Positions 17,734 through 25,968 of a DNA stretch of 64,000 nt are shown here, piece after piece; the stretch's first letter is position 1; every line of letters begins with the position of its first letter. The notes beneath the pieces are model-generated. The model was not told the DNA's origin, did no database searches, and was given only the letters and a program-made list of their open reading frames with translations. Both the position numbers and the translations under genes were made by a program. This DNA is from JAABRU01 sp041390465 (lineage in GTDB: Bacteria; Desulfobacterota; Desulfobacteria; Desulfobacterales; Desulfococcaceae), in assembly GCA_041390465.1 (NCBI GenBank), contig JAWKPW010000016.1, positions 1-64,000 on the forward strand, in the 5' to 3' direction.

Positions 17734-20334
17734 ATGCGTTTTGACAAATTTACCATAAAATCCCAGGAGCTGATTCAGAATGCCCAGTCTCTGGCCTCGC
17801 AGCAGGGCCATCAGCAGATTGAGCCGGAACATCTGCTGTATGCCATGCTGTCCGAACCCCAGGGCATTGCCAATGCCATGCTCCGCAAGCTGGGCGTTTC
17901 GCCCCAGGCTGTGACGCAGGAGCTGCATCTGGCTCTCAGCAGATTCCCCAAAGTCAGCGGTGCCGGGGATGTCTATATTTCCCAAAGATCCAAATCCGTG
18001 CTGGATGCCGCGTTTGCCGAGGCAGGCAAGATGAAGGATCAGTATGTGAGCATTGAGCATATCCTGCTGAGCATCGCGGAGGAGAAAAAAGGTGAAGCTG
18101 CCGGGATTCTTCGCAAATACGGGGTGTCACGGGATGCCGTTCTCCGGGTGCTCATGGATATCCGGGGCAGCCAGAGCATCAATGATCCCAATCCCGAGGA
18201 AAAATACCAGGCTTTGGACAAATTCAGCCGGGATCTCACGGATCTGGCACGGGCCGGGAAACTGGATCCGGTCATTGGCCGGGATGAGGAAATCCGGCGC
18301 ATTGTGCAGGTGCTTTCCCGGCGCACCAAAAACAACCCGGTTCTCATCGGTGAGCCGGGTGTGGGCAAAACCGCAATTGTGGAGGGACTGGCCCGGCGCA
18401 TTGTGGAGGGGGATGTTTCCGAAAGCCTGAAAAACCGGCGGCTGGTGGCTCTGGATATGGGAGCGCTCATTGCAGGCGCGAAATACCGGGGTGAATTCGA
18501 AGACCGGCTCAAGGCTGTTCTCAAGGAAGTGGAGAGAGCAGAAGGAGAAGTGATTCTGTTCATTGATGAACTCCATACCCTGGTGGGCGCGGGCGCGGCC
18601 GAGGGTGCAATGGATGCCTCCAATATGCTCAAACCCGCGCTGGCAAGGGGAACCCTGCGCTGTGTCGGGGCAACCACCCTGAACGAATATCGGAAATATA
18701 TTGAAAAGGATGCAGCTCTGGAGCGCCGGTTTCAGCCCGTGCTGGTGCGGGAACCCAATGTGGAGGACAGCATTTCCATTCTCCGGGGACTCAAGGAAAA
18801 ATACGAGGTGCATCACGGTGTGCGGATCAAGGACTCGGCCATTGTCGCGGCTGCGACCCTGTCGGCCCGCTATATCTCCGACCGTTTTCTTCCGGACAAA
18901 GCCATTGATCTCATTGATGAATGTGCGTCAAAGCTTCGCATTGAGATTGACAGCATGCCCATGGAAATTGATGAGATTCAGCGCAAAATCACCCAGGCGG
19001 AAATTGAGCGGGAGGCTTTGAAAAAGGAGTCGGACAGGGCATCGCGGGATCGTCTGGAAAAACTGGAAGCGGAAATCGCGGGCATGAATGAAATCCTGCT
19101 GGAGATGAAAGGCCAGTGGCAGAATGAGAAAGATCTGATTGGCAGCATCCGTTCCATCAAAGAGGAGATTGAGCAGACCGGCATTGCGGAACAGCAGGCT
19201 GAGCGTCAGGGGGACCTTGCCCGTGTGGCGGAACTGCGTTACGGCAAATCTGCGGAACTGCGCAAACGTCTGGAGGAAGCCAACCGCAAACTGATGGATT
19301 TGCAGGCTGAAAAAAAGATGCTCAAAGAAGAGGTGGATGACGAGGATGTTGCCGAGGTGGTTTCCCGGTGGACAGGCATTCCGGTCAGCAAAATGCTGGA
19401 AGGGGAGCGGGAAAAACTGGTGCATACGGAAGAACGTCTGAAAAAACGGGTCATTGGTCAGGAAGAGGCCATCACTGCGGTTGCCAACGCGGTCAGACGC
19501 GCGCGTTCCGGTCTGCAGGACCCCAACCGCCCCATCGGCTCCTTTATCTTCATGGGCCCCACCGGTGTGGGAAAAACAGAACTGGCCAAAGCTTTGGCAG
19601 AATTCATGTTTGACAGTGAGCAGGCCATTATCCGCGTGGACATGTCCGAATACATGGAAAAGCACGCGGTGGCCCGTCTGATCGGAGCGCCTCCGGGCTA
19701 TGTGGGATATGAGGAGGGCGGATATCTGACCGAGGCTGTGCGCAGACGGCCTTATTCCGTGATTCTCTTTGATGAGTTGAAGAGCTACCGAAGTCTTCAA
19801 CATCATGCTCCAGATTCTGGATGACGGACGCATGACAGACGGGCATGGCCCGGACTGTGGATTTCAAAAACACCCTGATCATCATATTGACCTCCACCGG
19901 GCAACCAGTGGATTCAGGAACTGGGCGCCAGATCGGAAAGAATGGAAAACGGGTGATAGACACGCTGAAGGCCCGTTCAAGCTGAGTTTCTCAATCGCAT
20001 AGATGAGATCCTCATCTTCCACAATCTTTCGGAAGATCAGATCGGGGATATTGTGGAAATTCAGATGGAACGGCTGCGCAAACGCGCCTGGCTAGAAAAG
20101 CATATCAGCCTTACTTGAAATTGCACAGAAGCGCAAGGCATTTCTCGCAGAAGGGGCTATGACCGCATTTACGGCGCACGGTCACAAGGCGAAGTGCCAT
20201 ACAAAAGCATCTGGAAAATCCTCTGGCATGGAAATCCTCAAGGGGAATGTCTCAGATGGCAGTGTGATACAGGCTGAAACGAAGGGGATCAGATTGTGTT
20301 CCATGTGAACCCCTGGAAAGGTGCGGGATTGTAA
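17734..20334 (+). pseudogene. clpB: Disaggregase ClpB, 3' fifth broken by many indels
   Basis: ATG 17734 follows AAAGGAG. The first 680 residues are intact: N-domain (FDKFTIKSQELIQNA), NBD1 Walker A 'GEPGVGKTAIVEGLARR', 'IDELHTLVGAG', a long coiled-coil M-domain (residues about 400-530) and NBD2 Walker A 'GPTGVGKTELAKALAE'. The frame breaks at about 19777, just after 'RRRPYSVILFDE', where normal ClpB reads DEVEKAHP. The rest is recognisable in scattered frames: 'MLQILDDGRMTDGHG' (19804), 'EFLNRIDEIL' (20000), 'QKHLENPLAMEILKG' equivalents (20200), ending at TAA 20334. At least six indels fall within 450 bases. ClpB is usually single-copy and useful under stress, so poor local assembly is as likely as decay. 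Confidence 0.9.
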
Positions 20335-20697
20335 TTCGCGGCGGTGATCAGAGGAAAGCTGCACACACCGTTTTCTTTCCCCCTGAGCTGCTTTGTCTCA
20401 ATCCTTTCATAAAGGAAACAAGAAATTCATCCGGAGTGTCAGAGGTTCTGTCACTCGAGGTTTTTTTACTCTGTATTCCGGCTGTCATGCAATTTTTCAT
20501 GTTCTTGTGACCAATGGTTCGGTAATTTTTCTGATTTTCAACCTGTCAAAAAATACGAATTTCCAGATAGGAAATTGTAACAGATTGAAATTATTATAAC
20601 CAAAAATTTTTACCGAACTATTGGTGACAAAAATGCAGATATAATACCAATTCGCTATTGAAAATATACTTTATGGAAAGCAGTTTTTGCGGAAGAC
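20335..20697. other. Intergenic repeats downstream of clpB
   Basis: No supported gene. Two similar stretches read CAGAGGTTCTGTCACTCGAGG-type sequence then TTTTTTTACTCTGTATTCCGGCTGTCATG (20441-20490) and again at 20811-20860, a direct repeat of about 45 bases flanking the MITE at 20698. Bases 20641-20697 (ATACCAATTCGCTATTGAAA...TTTTTGCGGAAG) look like one end of another copy of the same MITE family. Confidence 0.5.
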
Positions 20698-20810
20698 GAT
20701 ACCAATTCTCCATCGATTTTGCAAAGTTCTGTCAGTTCTTTGTGACCGCTGTGCACTCTTTGTGTCCTTTGTGGTTAAAAAAAACATGGTTTCAATGGGG
20801 AATCGGTATC
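20698..20810. mobile_element. MITE family M1 copy (CCAATTCTCCATTGAAA ends)
   Basis: Ends are GATACCAATTCTCCATCGA and TCAATGGGGAATCGGTATC, an imperfect terminal inverted repeat of 19 bases. Inside, read on the minus strand, it carries CATG-TTTTTTTT-AACCACAAAGGACAC, the same core as the copies at 22.1 and 47.3 kb. It has no coding capacity and is flanked by a direct repeat that extends beyond the element. Confidence 0.7.
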
Positions 20811-20950
20811 AGAGGTTCTGGCACTCCGGAGTTTTTTTGCTCTGTATGCCGGCTGTCATGTTCCTGTGACAAAATGCAGCAATATGCGGCATTGGCCTGC
20901 CGGCCTGTGATGGAACCTGTCCGGTCTGCAATTTCAGTTGAAACCGCACG

Positions 20951-21922
20951 CTACTTCAGCACCCCTTTTTCCCTCCAGAATTTTTCAGCACCCGGATGAA
21001 GCGGGGTGACAATATCTTTGATGCCATTGGCAATGCTCATCTCTCTGAAGGTTTTTTTCTGCCCGGCCATGTGTTTCAGTCCCTCTTCGGTAAAAATGAG
21101 AGAAAGCAGACGGTAAACCGCATCAGGGGAAACTCCGGAACCGGCCACCCACAGAGCAGCGTCCTGAAAAGTGGGCACATCTGTGTCAACGCCCCGGTAA
21201 CTGCCTGCCGGGATGGAAAATTTTGAAAAATTAGGATATTTTTTATAAAACCCGGAAAGCTGCGCATCTGTGTCCAGGTCAATAATTCGAATGTCATTTG
21301 TCTGGGTGGCCATGAGGATGGCTCCGCTGGGAAAGGCCGTAAAAAGCCAGAATGCATCCACCTCTCTGTTGCTGAAGGCAGCCGCAGCGTCATTGTATCC
21401 CATTGTTTTGCGATCCATACTGTCCCACAGTCCGAGATGTCCCAGGAAAAGCTCACACGTGGCAAATGCTCCGGAGCCCGGATTGCCCACATCCACTTTT
21501 TTTCCTTTCAAATCTCTGACACGGCTGATTCCGGAGTCTGCCCGCACCACCAACTGGGCCGGGGCGCCGTAGAGCCGTGCAACCGCCATCACCTTTTCAT
21601 ATTTTCCGGGATGATTTTTCAATGTGCCGTTTCGTGCCTGATACACCTCTCCGGAATAGACAACGCCGAAATCCATGCTGCCTGCATCCACTTTGATCAG
21701 ATTTTCGGTGGATCCGGCAGAATACTCGGCCTTTACAGTGAATTCCGCAAGTTCTGCAACCGGCTTGTACACCTGAACCGCGTTGGCCACAACCTGAAAG
21801 GTTCCTCCGGCCGGGCCTCCGCCAAAAACAAGTCTCTGTCTGGCAGAAGAATCAGGGCAGAACACAGAATTCATCAGCAGAACTGCACAGCAAACTGTCA
21901 GCAGGTGAAAATAGCGTTTCAT
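20951..21922 (-). CDS. TAXI family TRAP transporter solute-binding protein
   Basis: 323 residues with a signal peptide (MKRYFHLLTVCCAVLLMNSV). 'LVFGGGPAGGTFQVVANAV' is the TAXI N-terminal signature, followed by 'AGSTENLIKVDAGSMDFGVV', 'LKGKKVDVGNPGSGAFATCE' and a C-terminal 'TPLHPGAEKFWREKGV', all typical of TAXI receptors. It would bind an organic acid or amino acid in the periplasm and hand it to a TRAP permease. No permease gene is next to it, so it is an orphan receptor or pairs with a distant TRAP. The gap upstream is filled by repeats, so the promoter is not evident. Confidence 0.9.
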   Translation of the reverse strand: MKRYFHLLTVCCAVLLMNSVFCPDSSARQRLVFGGGPAGGTFQVVANAVQVYKPVAELAEFTVKAEYSAGSTENLIKVDAGSMDFGVVYSGEVYQARNGTLKNHPGKYEKVMAVARLYGAPAQLVVRADSGISRVRDLKGKKVDVGNPGSGAFATCELFLGHLGLWDSMDRKTMGYNDAAAAFSNREVDAFWLFTAFPSGAILMATQTNDIRIIDLDTDAQLSGFYKKYPNFSKFSIPAGSYRGVDTDVPTFQDAALWVAGSGVSPDAVYRLLSLIFTEEGLKHMAGQKKTFREMSIANGIKDIVTPLHPGAEKFWREKGVLK

Positions 21923-22001
21923 TTTTTTCTCCTTTCTTCTGAAACGGCTGTTTATTCCGCGTGTTCGGATTGAAAAAACAGACTTTCATATATTCATGCA
22001 G

Positions 22002-22032
22002 GATTTGACAACTTTCCAAAAGTTGTCAAATC
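22002..22032. repeat. Palindromic element PAL copy 2
   Basis: GATTTGACAACTTT-cca-AAAGTTGTCAAATC. The right flank (22033-22074, ACTGAACAGGGACATTCATT region: 'GAACAGGGACATTCATTTTC') is nearly identical to the right flank of copy 5 at 57.3 kb. The mobile or duplicated unit is therefore larger than the palindrome. It lies upstream of the TAXI receptor gene. Confidence 0.8.
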
Positions 22033-22080
22033 GTTCACATGAGTGAACAGGGACATTCATTTTCAGAAATCACCTTACAG

Positions 22081-22222
22081 CAATTCTCCATTGAAACCAT
22101 GCTTTTTTTGACCGCTGAGGACACGAAAATGGCACAAAGGTCACAGCAAACCTGCATCACTGCATAAAATTGACGGCGAATCGCCAATGCCTTCCGCAAA
22201 ATATGATTTCAATGGAGAATTG
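22081..22222. mobile_element. MITE family M1 copy, 142 bp, perfect 16-bp ends
   Basis: CAATTCTCCATTGAAA at the left and its exact complement TTTCAATGGAGAATTG at the right. The interior reads CCATGCTTTTTTTGACCGCT, then a run of AAAGG-CACA words, then GCATAAAATTGACGGCGAAT and CTTCCGCAAAATATG. It is the cleanest reference copy of this family in the window and shows what the 47.3-kb copy looked like before a second element inserted. Confidence 0.78.
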
Positions 22223-22225
22223 GCC

Positions 22226-22402
22226 TTATACCAAATTGTCATTGAATTTGTGCAGTGCCTGCCTTTAAGTTAAGGACAGAGGAGTCCCGGACTGAAAGTC
22301 CGGGAAACTGAAATGATCCGGAAACCGGGCCGAAATTCCGTCTCACTTCATTCCGGCACTCCGGAATCGGACAGGCATGGTTTCAATGGCGAACCGGTAT
22401 AA
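22226..22402. mobile_element. Second M1-type element abutting the first
   Basis: Ends TTATACCAAATTGTCATTGAA and, read as complement, TTATACCGGTTCGCCATTGAA. The interior differs from the neighbouring copy and includes GAGTCCCGGACTGAAAGTCC, a hairpin. The ends identify it as the same MITE family with a different core, which suggests the ends are what a transposase recognises. Confidence 0.55.
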
Positions 22403-22486
22403 ATTCGCATTAAAAAATATGGGTTTGCCCGTTTTGGATTTCCTTTGCCGAGCCAGTTTTCCGATGTTTGGAAAAGACGGGCGATC

Positions 22487-24787
22487 TCATTTGTCAAGTT
22501 CTGTTCTGACCGCAATGCCGATGCTTTCCAGGGTATAGGGTTTTTTCACATAAAGCCCCGCGCCCAGAGCCTGAATTTCTTTCACATCCGAGGTTTCGGC
22601 AAAACCGCTGGCAATCACGGCCTTCTGCCCCGGGCATATCTTTATGATTTCCTCATAGGTTTTCCTGCCGCTCATTCCCGAAGGCATAATCATGTCCAGA
22701 ATGAGCAGATCCGCTGTATGGCTGCGCAGATATTCGAGCGCTTTTTCCCCGCTTTCCACAGCCTCCGGCGCATAGCCCAGCTTGCTGAGGATACCGCAGG
22801 CTATTGTGCGCTGATTTTTTTCATCATCCACCACCAGAATTTTTTCACCCTTTCCACTGTATTCATCAGACAGGGATTCCTTTTTTTCATCCCTGCTGTC
22901 CGGCCGGGCGACCGGAAAATAGAGATCAAAACGGGTTCCCCCGGCCCCGCTTTCCACATCAATATATCCTTTGTGCTCCTGCACCGTGTTCCATACAATG
23001 GTGAGTCCCAGCCCTGTTCCGTTTCTGCCCATGACTTTGCGGGTGTAAAAAGGTTCAAATATCCTCTCCAGATTATCGGGGGCAATGCCGCATCCGCTGT
23101 CTGAAACACTCAGCACAGCGTATTCCCCGATGCGGATATCATCATATCCTCTGATGGGTCGATCCACATACTGGTTTCGGGTGAAAATCAGAATGGTCCC
23201 TTTTTCTTCTATGGCCTCAAAGGCATTGATCACCAGGTTCATCAGAATTTTCCGGATGTGAAGCGGAGAGCAGCGGATATCCAGCAGGTCCGCGTTCAGC
23301 CGGGTTTCCAGATGAATGTCAGGATTTCCCCCGCATAGGAATGAATACTCAGGAGAGTCCAGATATTCGCGAACTATGCAGTTAAGATTTGTGACAGTAT
23401 GCGTACTGGCCACCCCGCGTGCCAGGGTAAGGAGATCCGATACCACAGCGGCCGCGCGCTGTCCGGCTTCTTTGATGGTTTCAATGGGACCTCTCAGACG
23501 GCTTTCTTTGGGAATGTCCATCAGCAGCAAATCCGGATAACTGACAACTCCGGAAAGAATATTGTTCAAATCATGTGCCACGCCTCCGGCCAGCAGGCCC
23601 AGCGCCTCCATCTTTTTGGAACGGGCCAGTTTTTCCTGCAGTTCCTCTTTTTCCCGCAGAGATTTTTTGTGTTCGGTTATGTCTGTAATAATGCTCAGAA
23701 TCATATCTTTTCCGGCCATCCGGACGATCTTGGCCGAAATCAGGGTATGGGCCACAGAACCGTCACCAAGTCCGATATCCTCTTCCCGGTTTCGGATTTC
23801 CCCTGTCTCCCGAAAGGCCAGAACAAAATTTCTGCGCTGTTGTTCAGTGAAAAAACCCAGTTCAATGGTTGTGCGGCCAATGGCCTGTTCCCGGGACAGT
23901 TTTGTCATTGCATAAAATTCCTGATTCACATCCGCAACTCTCCCGGTCTCCGGTTCTGTCAGGATAATGCTCAGAGGGCATACGTCGAAAAGATTTTTGA
24001 ATTTGGCTTCACTTTCCCGCAGAGCCTCTTCAGCCCGTTTCCGGTCGCTGATCTCATCTCTGAGCATCTGGTTTGCAGAGGCAAATGCGTTCTCCCTGTC
24101 TTCCACCTTCTTTGCCATCTGCCGGAATCTCTCGGCAATTCCGGCCAGTTCCATATAGGTGTCATACACATCATGCTGGGGAAAAACGCCTCTGGCCACC
24201 TGATCCATTCCTGTGCAGAGTTCTGCAAGGGGATTGCGCAGATACACGCGCAGGAGCCATCCTGTCGCCACAAAAATAATGAGCACAGAACCCATCAGAA
24301 TGACAACACCTATAAGGAAAAAGAAATGGAGATCTTCTTTGTATTTTCTCAGACTCAGCGATATTTCCGCGTTTCCGAGTTTGACATTCCTCCAGAAAAT
24401 ATCTCCTTTTCTTCTGATTTTCATATGGTCCGGGCCGCGACTGCCATGCATAAGCAGAACACTGCCGCTGACATCTGTGATAACCACTTCCTCCACCATG
24501 TCATTGTGTGCAAATTCTGTGCTGATGCCCGCAATGCTCTTCTGATCAAGATTCCACATGGGAAGGGCAAGAATGTTCACGAGCCGGGCTATATGCTCAT
24601 CCGCTTTTTTCTCCGCCATTTTCAGCAAATCCTGGGATCGCATGCAATAAATGAAGAGCAGTATGGCCGTCATTACCAGAAAAACGATCAGACTCAGACT
24701 TATGGCCAGATTTTTGGATATGGATCTGCCTGTCAGTCCGGTACCGGCATTTTTTTGCATCCCGCTGTGTTCTGATTTTTTTTTCAT
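22487..24787 (-). CDS. Membrane hybrid sensor histidine kinase (PAS, HK, receiver)
   Basis: 766 residues. Two membrane helices (about residues 30-50 and 155-175) enclose a periplasmic sensor beginning near 'HIARLVNILALPMWNLDQKS'. A HAMP-like linker and a coiled coil follow ('REEI'-type), then a PAS domain ('LFDVCPLSIILTEPETGRVA'). The H-box is 'GGVAHDLNNILSGVVSYPDL', the ATPase region has 'LVINAFEAIEEKG', 'SDSGCGIAPDNLERIFEPFY' and 'GTGLGLTIVWNTVQEH'. A C-terminal receiver has the phospho-acceptor in 'LLILDMIMPSGMSG' and a lysine in 'VKKPYTLE'. No response regulator gene lies beside it, so its output partner is unknown. The start ATG 24787 gives a basic cytoplasmic head. Confidence 0.93.
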   Translation of the reverse strand: MKKKSEHSGMQKNAGTGLTGRSISKNLAISLSLIVFLVMTAILLFIYCMRSQDLLKMAEKKADEHIARLVNILALPMWNLDQKSIAGISTEFAHNDMVEEVVITDVSGSVLLMHGSRGPDHMKIRRKGDIFWRNVKLGNAEISLSLRKYKEDLHFFFLIGVVILMGSVLIIFVATGWLLRVYLRNPLAELCTGMDQVARGVFPQHDVYDTYMELAGIAERFRQMAKKVEDRENAFASANQMLRDEISDRKRAEEALRESEAKFKNLFDVCPLSIILTEPETGRVADVNQEFYAMTKLSREQAIGRTTIELGFFTEQQRRNFVLAFRETGEIRNREEDIGLGDGSVAHTLISAKIVRMAGKDMILSIITDITEHKKSLREKEELQEKLARSKKMEALGLLAGGVAHDLNNILSGVVSYPDLLLMDIPKESRLRGPIETIKEAGQRAAAVVSDLLTLARGVASTHTVTNLNCIVREYLDSPEYSFLCGGNPDIHLETRLNADLLDIRCSPLHIRKILMNLVINAFEAIEEKGTILIFTRNQYVDRPIRGYDDIRIGEYAVLSVSDSGCGIAPDNLERIFEPFYTRKVMGRNGTGLGLTIVWNTVQEHKGYIDVESGAGGTRFDLYFPVARPDSRDEKKESLSDEYSGKGEKILVVDDEKNQRTIACGILSKLGYAPEAVESGEKALEYLRSHTADLLILDMIMPSGMSGRKTYEEIIKICPGQKAVIASGFAETSDVKEIQALGAGLYVKKPYTLESIGIAVRTELDK

Positions 24788-25054
24788 GACTGTTTCCTGT
24801 TTCCGGTTTGCGCCTCATCTTTCTGTCTGCTGTTTATATGGCAAAAACCTGTGAAAGGCAAGCATACAGTTTCCAAATCCGGATCTGTGAAAAAAATGCA
24901 TTTTGGCAATTTACTTTTTTTCCTGATATTGGTATATCTCCAAAGAGACAGTCAATGTCTTTTCCCCAAACCTGAAGGAGTTCCAAACTGAAAATCCGGG
25001 GCATGGAACAATTCGGAGAGAGTCAAACTGAAAGTTTGGCTCTCTCTGATTTTC
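24788..25054. other. Intergenic region with hairpins upstream of the MITE
   Basis: Carries the histidine-kinase promoter region and, near 25020-25050, a hairpin formed by AGTCAAACTGAAAGTTTGG with flanking AGAGAG/CTCTCT. The related words 'CCAAACTGAAAATCCGG' (24985) and 'CCCGGACTGAAAGTCCGGG' (22290) show that an 'ACTGAAAGT' hairpin motif is dispersed here. No gene seen. Confidence 0.4.
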
Positions 25055-25261
25055 TTAAAGAAAATGTGAGTTCGACGAGTTTTTTGTTTGTTATGTCAAA
25101 TTGATAAACTCAATTTCGGTATATTGGGAGACAAAAGGCTGTAACCGTTTAATCGTTTAAAATCAGAGCATTTATCCGATTATCAGTCTTTGGCATAAAT
25201 TTTGCTTAAATCATAATTTATTGTACTTTAAATATAATTTGTCGAACTCACGTTAAAGAAA
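25055..25261. mobile_element. IS982-like MITE with 9-bp target duplication
   Basis: TTAAAGAAA occurs at both 25055-25063 and 25253-25261. Just inside are GTGAGTTCGAC (25066-25076) and its complement GTCGAACTCAC (25241-25251). The element is about 189 bp and non-coding. The end sequence matches TATCGAACTCACGTTA at 59017, which lies at the promoter end of the IS982-type transposase remnant at 58 kb, so an IS982 enzyme probably moved it. Confidence 0.72.
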
Positions 25262-25339
25262 GGGCATTGAAAATATAATATAATGCTGAAGACTGATCTC
25301 GTCATTCAGCATGATTACAGAATGTAAAAAGGAGATGAT

Positions 25340-25828
25340 ATGGAGAAATGTCCCTGCGGATCGGAAAAGGAATACGCAGACTGCTGCGAACCCCTGATTA
25401 AAGGTGAACGTCCGGCAGAAAACCCCGAAGCACTGATGCGCTCCCGCTATACGGCCTATGCCAAAAAATTCACAGACTATATTGTGGAGACCACGCATCC
25501 GGATCAGTTGCAGGCAGATACCCGGAAGACCGTGGAAGACTGGTCCAAAAAGACGCAGTGGCACAGTCTGCAGGTGGTGGAATGCACCGGCGGAGGCCCG
25601 GATGACAGCGAGGGTACGGTAGAATTTATTGCGGATTACACGGAAAAGGGCAAAAAAAGAAAACATCATGAACTTGCCGAGTTCAAAAAGAAAAATGACA
25701 AATGGTTTTTCTTTGATGCCAAAATGCCCCAGATTCGGCAGTATGTCCGGCCCGAACCCAAAGTTGGCAGAAATGAGCCCTGTCCCTGCGGCAGCGGGAA
25801 AAAATACAAGAAGTGCTGCGGCGTTTAG
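25340..25828 (+). CDS. YchJ-like protein with two SEC-C zinc motifs
   Basis: 162 residues, start ATG 25340 after AAAGGAG. It begins MEKCPCGSEKEYADCCEPLI and ends 'NEPCPCGSGKKYKKCCGV', two SEC-C zinc-binding motifs (CxCx8CC) that bracket an NTF2-like central domain with 'ALMRSRYTAYAKKFTDYIVE'. This is the YchJ/UPF0225 architecture. SEC-C motifs elsewhere bind SecB or ribosomal targets, and the family's own role is not settled. The gene stands alone just after the IS982-like MITE. Confidence 0.88.
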   Translation: MEKCPCGSEKEYADCCEPLIKGERPAENPEALMRSRYTAYAKKFTDYIVETTHPDQLQADTRKTVEDWSKKTQWHSLQVVECTGGGPDDSEGTVEFIADYTEKGKKRKHHELAEFKKKNDKWFFFDAKMPQIRQYVRPEPKVGRNEPCPCGSGKKYKKCCGV

Positions 25829-25829
25829 G

Positions 25830-25968
25830 AGAGGGACTGGGGGACAGGGGTCAGGAATTGGGGACTGAGGGGTTAAGGAGCGGTAATCAGAAAAAGGCCA
25901 TTTTTCCTTTCTGAACCCTAATCTCCACCTCCCCTTAACCGCTCCTGTCCCCTAACCCCTGTTCCCTA
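25830..25968. repeat. Long imperfect inverted repeat (GGGGACTGAGGGGTTA type)
   Basis: Purine-rich left arm (GGACTGGGGGACAGGGGTC... GGGGTTAAGGAGCGGTAATCAG) faces a pyrimidine-rich right arm (CCCCTTAACCGCTCCTGTCC...CCCTGTTCCC). It lies between the convergent ychJ-like and CydA-haem genes, so it could form a strong hairpin at both 3' ends. A sister repeat is at 41.6 kb. Confidence 0.6.
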
